From JBECKQ01 sp040235375 (GTDB lineage Bacteria; Planctomycetota; Phycisphaerae; UBA1845), in assembly GCA_040235375.1 (NCBI GenBank), contig JBECKQ010000261.1:1-13476 (forward strand): a stretch of DNA of 13,476 bases. Direction: 5' to 3'. Within the stretch, counting starts at the first letter, position 1; the number at the start of each line of letters is the position of its first letter. Below, piece by piece: positions 5,064 through 12,477 of this stretch. The translations under genes and the position numbers were made by a program. Under the pieces are notes generated by a model. That model did not search any database and had not been told where the DNA came from. It saw nothing but the letters and a program-made list of their open reading frames with translations.

Positions 5064-7805
5064 TCACCTCACTGACTCGTGAGCTTTCGGCTCCTCGAGC
5101 ATGTCCTTGAAGATTGGCTGGCCGGCCAGCGATACCCAGAACGCGTAGGCGCCGAGTGCGGTCAAGAACACGAGGTACGTCACCAGGTAGGGCGTGGACC
5201 ACTCGTCGAAGGCGAGTCCAGGTAGAGATATGGAGAGCACGACGAGGAAGTACGCCATCGACGCCAGGACGCCAACCCTGTAGTAGAGCCAGACCAAACA
5301 TACGGCCCCCAACATGGCGCAGACAATGGCTGCCGCAACGGAAGGACCGCCGAACAGCACGTACACCCAAACATCCAGGTATGCCAACACGGCGACGGCC
5401 AGGCATGCACTCACAGCCGTCCGCCGCAGCCACACACGAATGAGAACGACAATCCCGGCGTGCGAGATCCCGAGCAGGACAGCCATTGCCATGATATGGG
5501 CACGGTTACTCAGGAATTGCGCCGGCGCCAGAATGCTGCGCAGCGACACGGCGTGAGCGAGATGATCAGGGTCGCCGCTTCGAACCCACCACTCGCCCGC
5601 GGCCACAACAGTCAGCAGGGCGACGAGGCAGCAGCCGGACGTCAGGCCGATCAGCACCTCGCGACCAATGACGGGATCGCGCCAACGACCTGCAAAACCG
5701 CGCGTCAGACCAATCAGCATCCTGGGCGAAACGCGCCTCACAAAAGGCTCGATGGCCAGGTAGTCGAACCAAGCCTCAAGTCCATGCAAGAGGATATGCC
5801 CGGCGGCTCGACCGTTGAACAGCCCTATGACGCGGGCAGGGAGGCTCGATCCGCCAACCTCTATCGAGAGGACCTCGAGGAGAGCATACAGGCCGCCGAC
5901 GAGCAGGGCGCATCGGAGTGCATTGTGGTAGTCGGCCCGCCCCGTCAGCAGATTGTGGACAGCCAGTAAAACCACCAGTAGTTCGAACGCCCGCCAGCAC
6001 CATACGCGGATGCTCTCACCTCCCATCATACCTCCCATAATAATATTACTGTGATTCGGCAGCATGCCGTCGCTCGCGCCTACGTACTCGAAATAGTTGG
6101 GCCGTCCTCCCACCGCGCCCATCAGCGCAATCACAGGTTCTCCGCCCAAGTCCGTCATGTCTGTGCGCCACGCGACCACCTCGTCACAAAAAACGGACGG
6201 CGTCACCTCGGCTGCGACCTTTTCCGCGTGATCCGGGTCCAACCTTGCCAGCTCAAAGACCGGACGCCAATCGACGTCACCCGTCGCCGGCGACACAGAT
6301 CCGACCACGCCACGCGTCACACACAATGCGAGCAGCCGTCCGGTCGAATCGAGCGCCACGGTGGCCGATTGCCCCGGCGTATGCGTGGGCCCACCCATGT
6401 AGTACTGCTCTGGAACATGCGAGTGCGATGGCAAGAAGCCCCCGGCCGACCACCGGCGCCAGTAGCGGTACTTGGGCGGCCAAGACGAGTCCGTGATCCG
6501 GCTGGGTGATCGGGCTGACCCGGTCATCGTGGAAAAGAACCCATAATTAGTGTCGTACCCCGACACGGAATATCGGGGAAGATCGTCGTAGCCCAGCCTC
6601 TCCATCACCTGCTCGGCCACCACCGACAATCGTGCCGGTGACTGTACCGGCATGGCGGTTGTCTTTGTGGCGATGAAATACGTCAGCGCAATTGACCCGA
6701 ACATCGTGAGGAGCAGACCGACGGCTACTCGTGGCCTCAGCCCGCCTGCGTCACGGGCGTTGGCGACCATCTCCGGGCTGGGCGTCTCGCCCGCCGCCAG
6801 TGCCGCCGCCAGCGGGTCGCCGCTGGGAAGGGCCGCCAGAATCTGATAGACGGAATGCGGACGCTGCGCCGGTTGCGCCTCCAGGCAGCGCATGATCACG
6901 CGTTCGACGGCTGGGTCGAATTCGTTGGTCGTCGATGACGGTGTGGAGACCGTGCCGCTGGCGTGCTTGCGTTTGAGTTCCTCGATGTCGTTCGTGTCAA
7001 AGACGCCCTTGCCGGTAAACAGCTCGTACAGAATCAGGCCAAGTGCGTAGATGTCGCTGCTCACCGACACCTTGCCTTCGGCGAGCTGCTCCGGTGCCAT
7101 GTAAGCTGGCGTGCCGGCGCGGGCGTCCTTGTCCGCCAGCTCATCAAGGAAGCCGGAGAGCCCGAAGTCGGTGATTCGCACGCGCCCACGTCCGTCTATC
7201 ATGATGTTCGCTGGCTTGAGGTCGCGGTGCAGGATCTTGTTCTCGTGCGCAGCGGCGAGACCCAGGCAGATCTGCCGCGCGATCTCGATCGCCTTCTCCC
7301 GGCTCGGGCGTCCCAGGCGACGCAGCACGCCCGCGAGATCCTCGCCGTCGACGTATTCCATCGAGAGGAACACGTGGCCATCCTGCTCGCCGATGTCGTA
7401 GATGCGGCAGACGTTGGGGTGCGCGACCTGGCGGGCGGTACGGACCTCGCGGCGAAAACGGTCCAGGGCCAATGGGTCCGCGGCGACGCGTTCGGGGAGG
7501 AACTTCAACGCGACGGACTGACCCAGCTCCAGATCATCCGCGCGATAAACCTCGCCCATCCCGCCGCGCCCCAGGAGTCCCACGATGCGGTAACGCTTGC
7601 TCAGCCGGGTCCCGGGTTCAAAGCGGCCGTGAACGCTTGAAGCGTGAGCGCTGGACATTCGGGCCGCCTGGGGGGCGGGGTCCTTCGGTGGCGATGTAAC
7701 CGTCGGTTCGCCTTGTGCAAGGGCAGCCCCGCAGCGCGGGCAGGCGCGGCTGCCTTCCGCAACGGGCTGCTTACACTTTGCGCACTCCGGCATCGGTACA
7801 CTCAT
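5064..7805 (-). CDS. transmembrane Ser/Thr protein kinase with C-terminal polytopic module
   Basis: A 913-residue Hanks-type kinase. Domains in order: a zinc ribbon with C8/C11 and C22/C25; a low-complexity linker; the kinase domain from about 72 to 335 with glycine loop G79-R-G-G-M-G84, K101, H193-R-D-L-K-P-A-N200, D213-F-G and A-P-E at 237-239; one TM helix near 375-397; an extracytoplasmic region of about 200 residues that I do not recognise; then a helix near 600-620 and a polytopic module (618-913) with L-A-I-E-P-F-V-R-R, G-R-W-R-D-P-V-I-G-R-E-V-L-I-G and the terminal SLAGQPIFKDMLEEP. All catalytic motifs are intact, so it should be active. The architecture implies sensing at or outside the membrane and phosphorylation in the cytoplasm. 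It appears to be the first gene of the minus-strand series. The ATG at 7803-7805 has no clear Shine-Dalgarno sequence, and the ATG four codons further in is an alternative. Confidence 0.95.
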   Translation of the reverse strand: MSVPMPECAKCKQPVAEGSRACPRCGAALAQGEPTVTSPPKDPAPQAARMSSAHASSVHGRFEPGTRLSKRYRIVGLLGRGGMGEVYRADDLELGQSVALKFLPERVAADPLALDRFRREVRTARQVAHPNVCRIYDIGEQDGHVFLSMEYVDGEDLAGVLRRLGRPSREKAIEIARQICLGLAAAHENKILHRDLKPANIMIDGRGRVRITDFGLSGFLDELADKDARAGTPAYMAPEQLAEGKVSVSSDIYALGLILYELFTGKGVFDTNDIEELKRKHASGTVSTPSSTTNEFDPAVERVIMRCLEAQPAQRPHSVYQILAALPSGDPLAAALAAGETPSPEMVANARDAGGLRPRVAVGLLLTMFGSIALTYFIATKTTAMPVQSPARLSVVAEQVMERLGYDDLPRYSVSGYDTNYGFFSTMTGSARSPSRITDSSWPPKYRYWRRWSAGGFLPSHSHVPEQYYMGGPTHTPGQSATVALDSTGRLLALCVTRGVVGSVSPATGDVDWRPVFELARLDPDHAEKVAAEVTPSVFCDEVVAWRTDMTDLGGEPVIALMGAVGGRPNYFEYVGASDGMLPNHSNIIMGGMMGGESIRVWCWRAFELLVVLLAVHNLLTGRADYHNALRCALLVGGLYALLEVLSIEVGGSSLPARVIGLFNGRAAGHILLHGLEAWFDYLAIEPFVRRVSPRMLIGLTRGFAGRWRDPVIGREVLIGLTSGCCLVALLTVVAAGEWWVRSGDPDHLAHAVSLRSILAPAQFLSNRAHIMAMAVLLGISHAGIVVLIRVWLRRTAVSACLAVAVLAYLDVWVYVLFGGPSVAAAIVCAMLGAVCLVWLYYRVGVLASMAYFLVVLSISLPGLAFDEWSTPYLVTYLVFLTALGAYAFWVSLAGQPIFKDMLEEPKAHESVR

Positions 7806-8460
7806 CGCTGGAGCCGGCTGGGGGCGAACGTTCCATCACACAGGGCACAGTTCTCGGCCACCCGCGCGCGTTATGCGCAGCGACCACTCACCATGAGCCC
7901 TGGTTCGTTCTCGCATTAGCAAGTGTGAACGAGGTTTGGCCCGAACCAAACACCGAACGATTGCATTATCCGCCCTGACTCGAAAGAAACAAGGCCGAAC
8001 ACCCAACTAGGTCCGTTACAACGTGCATTCGGCGTTTAAGGCGTACATAAAAACCGGTTCGTGGAATCCGGCCCTCCGGGTTATGAGCACAATCGGCTGA
8101 TTTTCGCCAAGATGTGGCAAACCCGGCAGCGAACGTAACTTATAGAAACGACAGTGGATTATCGCGTGAGACTTCAATGTAACATGTTGCACATGTTGAA
8201 CATGTTGCACGCCAGAACGCCACAATAACGCCACACTCGAGCGGCATTGTCAATGGCCATTTCGTCAGAACGACGCGGTCGAAAAGGGAGTTCGCGGAAG
8301 GGCAGTCCTCCGACGATCACCGGCGCACGGTCGGATGGCGCCGGTTGCGGAACATGGGCGGTGCTTGGCTGCTGCTTGCCGCTCTGCGAGCGAGGGTCCA
8401 GAATATCGGGCCGTTCTCATTTCCGCCTCGATGACGGTTCACGTTCGGGATTCAAAGGCC
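7806..8460. other. intergenic region between divergent blocks
   Basis: About 650 bases lie between the kinase start and the integrase fragment. Short frames here have no recognisable protein character. The upstream region of the kinase should lie in 7806-8000, but I could not identify a confident -35/-10 pair on the minus strand. The one distinctive element is the 9-bp tandem repeat at 8181-8210. Nothing else is seen. Confidence 0.5.
8181..8210. repeat. 9-bp tandem repeat with palindromic core
   Basis: Three consecutive 9-bp units, AACATGTTG, CACATGTTG and AACATGTTG, are followed by a partial CAC. The phase is exactly 9 bp. AACATGTT is itself palindromic, so the array presents three overlapping symmetric half-site pairs on one region of the helix. 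This could be an operator for a DNA-binding protein or simple slippage. It lies about 380 nt upstream of the kinase and 250 nt upstream of the integrase fragment. Confidence 0.6.
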
Positions 8461-8700
8461 ATGATCCGCTGGTTGACCGTTGTTCTGCACCTCCTCGCTG
8501 AAGTGGGCGCTGCACGTAGGGATGCTCGCATTCGGTTCCTCAAGGCCCAAGTCGATATACTCCGCCGCAAGCTTGGTGGCAACCGCGTCATCCCCAGCCC
8601 GGACGACCGGGCACGTTTGCTGGCGATCGGCCAATGGCTCGACCATAACGTGGCCGACGCGGTCGTCGTCAACGTTGCGCTGAGCAGTGCTGCAGCTTAA
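8461..8700 (+). pseudogene. integrase/transposase N-terminal fragment
   Basis: From ATG 8461 the frame reads M-I-R-W-L-T-V-V-L-H, then R-D-A-R-I-R-F-L-K-A-Q and R-R-K-L-G-G-N-R-V-I-P-S-P-D-D-R-A-R-L-L. I recognise this as the N-terminal region of integrase-core (IS481/rve-like) proteins found in planctomycetes, which normally exceed 300 residues. Here it ends after 79 residues in an unrelated A-L-S-S-A-A-A and a stop, with no DDE catalytic domain following in any frame I could recognise. It is a relic and inactive as an integrase. No terminal inverted repeats or target duplication were found around it. Identification rests on memory of the family, not a search. Confidence 0.62.
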
Positions 8701-8836
8701 TTCCACGCCGTTTTCGCGCATAATAGAGTGAGCGACGTTAGCTGTCCGTGATTGGACAACTGCAACGTTCTGGCCTTGTCGCTCAGCTCGCTTACCTGTC
8801 GCCGGTCACGCAACCCGTTTCTCGAAAACATCGAAC

Positions 8837-8841
8837 AGGAG
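8837..8841 (+). promoter_or_regulatory. ribosome binding site of the broken AAA ATPase gene
   Basis: AGGAG lies 6 nt before ATG 8848 and sets that ATG as the start, in preference to upstream ATGs in the same frame (for example 8752), whose translation shows no family resemblance. Confidence 0.55.
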
Positions 8842-8847
8842 ATTTCC

Positions 8848-10013
8848 ATGACCACACCACCATTCTGCGCCCAACTGGCCGACTACATCCTGAGCGGCCA
8901 CGCGTATCTGCACGTACCGACCACCGAGAAGACCCGCTTCCTCGGCGAGCTGAAGACGCTCGCTGAATCGCTGCCCGACGGCGGCCGCCGGGGCTTCGTC
9001 TGGAGCCACGCCACCGGCTGGCAGGACGCCGACGGCAACCCGCCTTCCGTGTCGTCGGGTGCCCAGCTCGGCCACCCGACCCCCAGAAAGTCTGCCAGGA
9101 GATCCTCGACCTGCCCGAGGAGTCGATCTACGTGCTCAAGGACTTCGGCTTCCACGTCCAGCACCGGACGTACAGCTATGCCGATGTCGTCGTCGCCTGG
9201 CTCTGCGAGGTCCGCGACGTGCTGGCCGCCACCGGCCGCACAGTGCTGTTCCTGGGGCCGGAGTTCGACGTGCCGCCCGCCCTGGCCAACGACGTGACGA
9301 CGGTGGACTTCCCCCTGCCGGACGATCCGGCCATCGAGCACTCCGTGCGGTTCGTCATGGACGGCCACGCGTTCGACGACGCCGTCCTGCCGTCCATCGT
9401 CTCCGCCTGCCGGGGCATGACGCAGCAGCAGGTCGAGGACCGCACCGCCCTCGCCCTGCGGCGGTTCAAGACGCTCAACGCCGACGCCGCGAGCCTCATC
9501 CTGCACGAGAAGGCCGAAGTCCTGCGCCGTAGCGGCCTATTGAAGTACCGCGAACCGCCGGCGGGCGGCTTGCAGCTCATCGGCGGCAACGACAACGTCA
9601 AGCGGCACATCGCCCGGGACAAGGCCTGCTTCGGCGACAAGGCCCACGCGTTCGGCATCGACCCGCCGCGGGGGCTGATGCTCACCGGCATCCCCGGCTG
9701 CGGCAAGACGCAGATATCACTGTGTGCGGCCAGCGAGCTGGGCATGCCGCTCATCCAGTTCGACGTCGGGGCGATGATGAGCAAGTGGGTGGGCGAGACG
9801 GAGAGTAATGTGCGTAACGAGTTACGACAGCTGGAGTCCATGGCCCCCTGCGTGCTGCAGATGGACGAGATCGAGAAGGGTTTTGGCTCCGTCGGCCACG
9901 ACGGCGACTCCGGGGCGGGACTGCGGGCGTTCGGCACCGTGCTCAAGTGGATGAGCGAGCGGACGTGACCGGTGTACCTGATCATGACGGCCAACGACGT
10001 GCGCCGGTCGCTT
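8848..10013 (+). pseudogene. Ycf46-like AAA ATPase, frameshifted, nonsense-interrupted, 3'-truncated
   Basis: The first segment (8848 to about 9078) encodes M-T-T-P-P-F-C-A-Q-L-A-D-Y-I-L-S-G and onward to W-S-H-A-T-G-W-Q-D-A-D-G. The frame then slips by -1 near 9070-9085, around an ACCCCCAG run. The reading resumes as D-P-Q-K-V-C-Q-E-I-L-D-L-P-E-E-S and continues to 9968. That second part holds L-L-K-Y-R-E-P-P-A-G-G, Walker A G-I-P-G-C-G-K-T (about 9688-9711), S-K-W-V-G-E-T-E and Walker B V-L-Q-M-D-E. A TGA at 9966-9968 interrupts E-R-T-*-P-V-Y-L-I-M-T-A-N-D-V. The sensor-1 region follows in the same frame, so this is a nonsense mutation and not the natural end. After about 10013 homology is lost: the arginine finger and the C-terminal lid are missing. 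Three independent lesions make a pseudogene very likely. Family placement is from recalled Ycf46-like proteins. Confidence 0.82.
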
Positions 10014-10353
10014 ACGGTCGACGAGGTGCGGCGGCGGGAGAGATCCGTTCCGCCTCTGACGTGATGGCCCCGCCCCATTTCACAGGGTTCACAAGGCCAA
10101 GCGAGAACCTCCATTGGCCGCCCGTCCACAAGGTTCCCATCCCGCTCAACAGCGTCTACTTGAGCTGTTGATTGTTGCCAGTCGCGCTAGCCTGACGTTG
10201 CGTATGCTCGCGAATGGCTGAAGTTGTCCGGTAACTCTGGACGTTTTTCTGACTTGCCAGGTATACTCTGCTGAGTGTAAGATCGACTTCCGTTCGCTGA
10301 TAGCCATACGGCCCCAGCTTTCATTCGAAGATAGATCGGTAAGGAGGGATGCC
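10014..10353. other. intergenic region upstream of the lipoprotein operon
   Basis: The old AAA frame stays open to a TGA at 10062-10064, but its product no longer resembles the family. From there to 10353 I see no gene. The only feature of note is a possible promoter at 10254-10283. Confidence 0.45.
10254..10283 (+). promoter_or_regulatory. possible sigma70-type promoter for the lipoprotein pair
   Basis: TTGCCA (10254-10259) and TAAGAT (10278-10283) are separated by 18 bp and lie about 70 nt upstream of the BamE-like gene. A second, better -10 match, TATACT (10262-10267), lies in the same stretch but has no good -35 partner. This is a pattern match only. Confidence 0.3.
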
Positions 10354-10746
10354 ATGCGACGGATTGCCCCGTTTGTTCTCGTCCTGATCCTGGGCTGTTC
10401 GCAGTCGAGGTCGAGTTCCATCACACCTGGGGCAGCCAAGAAGAACATTCATCCCGGTGAAACGTCCCAGGCAGAGGTCGTTGAAGTTTTCGGCACTCCC
10501 AACGTCATCACCCACAAGAAAAACCAGGAGATGTGGATCTACGACAAAGTCTCAAGCAAGACGACGAGTACCGCATTCGGCCTTGGGGGCGGCGGCGCGG
10601 GTTGGGGTAGCAGCGGTGGCGGAATCGGCGGGTTGGCTGGGGGCGTTTCGTCGTCAAGCCGGTCAGAGACGACCGTGATGCTGATCATTTACTTCGACGA
10701 GAATGATCTCGTGCAAGATTATAAGATCAGTCAAACCAAGTTTTGA
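10354..10746 (+). CDS. BamE/SmpA-like lipoprotein
   Basis: A 130-residue lipoprotein. Its signal peptide ends in L-I-L-G-C, with the lipid-bearing cysteine near residue 15. The mature part has the BamE/SmpA pattern: I-H-P-G-E-T-S-Q-A-E-V-V-E-V-F-G-T-P-N-V, then M-W-I-Y-D-K. It closes with a strand T-T-V-M-L-I-I-Y-F-D-E-N-D-L-V-Q-D-Y-K. Between these is a glycine/serine-rich insertion (about 75-100) that probably forms a flexible loop. AAGGAGG at 10341-10347 is 6 nt from the ATG. BamE-fold lipoproteins are outer-membrane-associated; this one resembles small stand-alone members of unknown role, not the BAM subunit itself. The next gene starts 10 nt later, forming a two-gene operon. Confidence 0.88.
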   Translation: MRRIAPFVLVLILGCSQSRSSSITPGAAKKNIHPGETSQAEVVEVFGTPNVITHKKNQEMWIYDKVSSKTTSTAFGLGGGGAGWGSSGGGIGGLAGGVSSSSRSETTVMLIIYFDENDLVQDYKISQTKF

Positions 10747-10756
10747 GAGGTGCCGT

Positions 10757-11347
10757 ATGGAATCTGCCCGTCGATCGACGGCTGTCGCCCTCGTCTGTCT
10801 CGTAGCGCTCCTGATTTCTTCGGGTTGCAGCCAAATGGCGCAGTCCGAGATCAAGGCCCTAGAGACACGCGAGTTGAATCTGGCCTACAACGATGCGTAC
10901 AAGGCAGCGGCGAATGGCTTGTTCTCCCTCGGCTTCACGATCAATCACAGCGACAGGGAATCTGGCATTGTCAGCGGCGTTCGCAATGATCCGAATACCG
11001 GCAAGAAGATTGCGAACACGCTCCTCTTTGGCGTACTGGGGCTGGCCGCGACCTCCTCTCGGGAGGAATCCGTGTCCTTCATGTTGAGCCCGTTGGAGGA
11101 TCACCTCACCCAGCTGCGAATGAAGGTGCTCGTGAACGGCAAGCCGGTGGTTGACCGCAAGGTTATGACAATGATCTGGCAGCGCATCGAACGGGAGGCC
11201 ATGCTGGAATCAGGTCCCGCGGACCATCCAGAAACGGAAACCGCGCGATCAGCGACCATCAGCGACCGCGATCACCAACCTCAGCCAACCGCACCTGACA
11301 AGGAACAGACAGGAAGTCGAGCCTCGGCGGCTACGGGGCGACTCTGA
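10757..11347 (+). CDS. lipoprotein partner of the BamE-like protein
   Basis: A 196-residue lipoprotein starting at ATG 10757 after a GAGAGG. An earlier in-frame ATG at 10703 would overlap the upstream gene and put extra charged residues before the signal, so it is rejected. The signal peptide ends in L-I-S-S-G-C. The mature domain includes E-T-R-E-L-N-L-A-Y-N-D-A-Y-K, L-G-F-T-I-N-H-S-D-R-E-S-G-I-V-S-G and V-M-T-M-I-W-Q-R-I-E. I recall lipoproteins with the same layout (helix, then L-G-F-x-I, x-S-D, G-I-I-x-G) encoded next to BamE-like lipoproteins in proteobacteria, so the pair is probably a functional unit. The last 45 residues are polar, low complexity and probably disordered. Function unknown. 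Confidence 0.85.
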   Translation: MESARRSTAVALVCLVALLISSGCSQMAQSEIKALETRELNLAYNDAYKAAANGLFSLGFTINHSDRESGIVSGVRNDPNTGKKIANTLLFGVLGLAATSSREESVSFMLSPLEDHLTQLRMKVLVNGKPVVDRKVMTMIWQRIEREAMLESGPADHPETETARSATISDRDHQPQPTAPDKEQTGSRASAATGRL

Positions 11348-11381
11348 AGCGGGCGTTTCGCCAGGCGCGGCCGCCGCTTTT
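11347..11381 (+). terminator. possible weak intrinsic terminator
   Basis: AAGCGG (11347-11352) pairs with CCGCTT (11374-11379), followed by a short T run ending at 11381, directly after the lipoprotein stop. The loop is long and the T-tract only four bases, so this is tentative. Confidence 0.3.
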
Positions 11382-11448
11382 CGACCCCGTCGCATCCATA
11401 TCGAAACGGGGCGGGACATGGCTCTTCACTACACCGCTGCCGCGCGCA

Positions 11449-12294
11449 ATGTCGTTGGTAGGCTGCCGAAAGGCGCGTGCGCGCCTGAAGTTACGACTCG
11501 CCGCGCTACATTCCCGCCTGAATCCGCCGGGCGAAGTCCGACAACCTGAACCAATTCCGGTTCGGTGGATCAGCAACCTGCCGATTGGTTTCGTATCGCT
11601 GGTTTCGCCATCGCCCCGACGCGATGTCCTCGGCCAGAGTAGGGCCGTGCAGGCCACCACTGTGGCCGACGAAGAATTCTTCACCGCGCACGCTGGCGTC
11701 CAGCAGTTCCTCGCCGATTACCCGAGCCTGCGGGCCGACTGGCACGCCCAGCATCCGGACATCCCCGACGCGTGCTATCCGCTGCCCATGGCCCTGCCCG
11801 GCAAGTTCGCGTTCAACTGGCACAGCTTCAAGGTCATGGGCACGCCGGAGCTGACCGCCGTCGAGGACATCGAGATGGAGCTGGAGCAGCGCCGCATCCG
11901 CGCGGAACAGGTCCAGCTGATGGAGGCCGGACTGCGCCGCGAGTGCCAGGAGTTCGTCGCGGAGTACATCCTGTCGTTCCGACGGGAGGTGGCCGAGTTC
12001 TGCGACACGGTGATCAGCGCCAAGGGCCAGGTGCACGGCAAGACGCTGAACAGCATCCGCGACCGCATCGACCGGTTTCACGCCATGAACGTGTTCGGCG
12101 ATGCCGACGCAGCGTCCAAGCTGGCCCGGCTCAAGCAGCAGATCGTCGGGCTGACCGGCCAGGACCTCGCTCAGCAGCCGGACGTGGCCGCCAGGCTCAG
12201 CGCCGCGTGCCAGGCGATCAAGAACACGGTGCTGGATCCGGCCAACGTCAGCAAGTTGACGGGGCGGTTGAAGCGGCGGGTGGTGCTGGATTGA
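11449..12294 (+). pseudogene. probable 5'-truncated coiled-coil protein of a planctomycete accessory element
   Basis: The open frame has 281 codons, but only the part from about residue 70 (11656) looks like a conserved protein: T-V-A-D-E-E-F-F-T-A-H-A-G-V-Q-Q-F-L. The segment P-L-P-M-A-L-P-G-K-F-A-F-N-W follows, then a long helical region rich in E/R/Q and an end of L-T-G-R-L-K-R-R-V-V-L-D. The first 65 or so residues (R-K-A-R-A-R-L-K-L-R and so on) are Arg/Pro-rich without family character, and no ribosome binding site precedes ATG 11449. I think the original 5' end was replaced. The conserved part recalls DUF3150-like proteins that accompany Ycf46-like AAA ATPases in planctomycetes, but I cannot confirm that. 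If so, it and the broken ATPase at 8848 are pieces of one former module. It could still be expressed as a shortened protein. Confidence 0.55.
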
Positions 12295-12477
12295 ATTGTC
12301 CTGCTCTGGTGCAAACGTGGCGTCTTGCGAGCGAATGCTGTCGGGGACATCTCGGCAGAAACGCTGCTGACGTGAACGATTCGCGGGTGTCTTGACAGGT
12401 GACGGGAGTCGCGCCCTGGAGGTCGGTTGCGAAATGAGTTCAAACTGTGGACGTTTCGCGCATCGCGGAGGACGGAC

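Noticed and set aside
8181..8210. CRISPR-like array
   Set aside because: Units are 9 bp with no spacers, and there are no cas genes in the window.
8016..8234. 72-codon minus-strand frame with a Q-H-V repeat
   Set aside because: The repeat is only the translation of the 9-bp DNA repeat; no RBS or family character.
8743..8758. small hairpin TGTCC/GGACA upstream of the AAA gene as an operator
   Set aside because: A five-base stem is too short to distinguish from chance.
9070..9090. programmed -1 frameshift in the AAA ATPase
   Set aside because: The C-run does not form a convincing X-XXY-YYZ slippery heptamer, and the same gene has a nonsense codon and a lost 3' end, so decay is simpler.
8883..9506. 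207-codon minus-strand frame over the AAA ATPase
   Set aside because: It is a shadow of the AAA coding frame; the composition is that of reversed GC-rich codons.
11385..11411. inverted repeat CCCCGT/ACGGGG as a terminator
   Set aside because: The 15-nt loop and lack of a following T run make it unconvincing.
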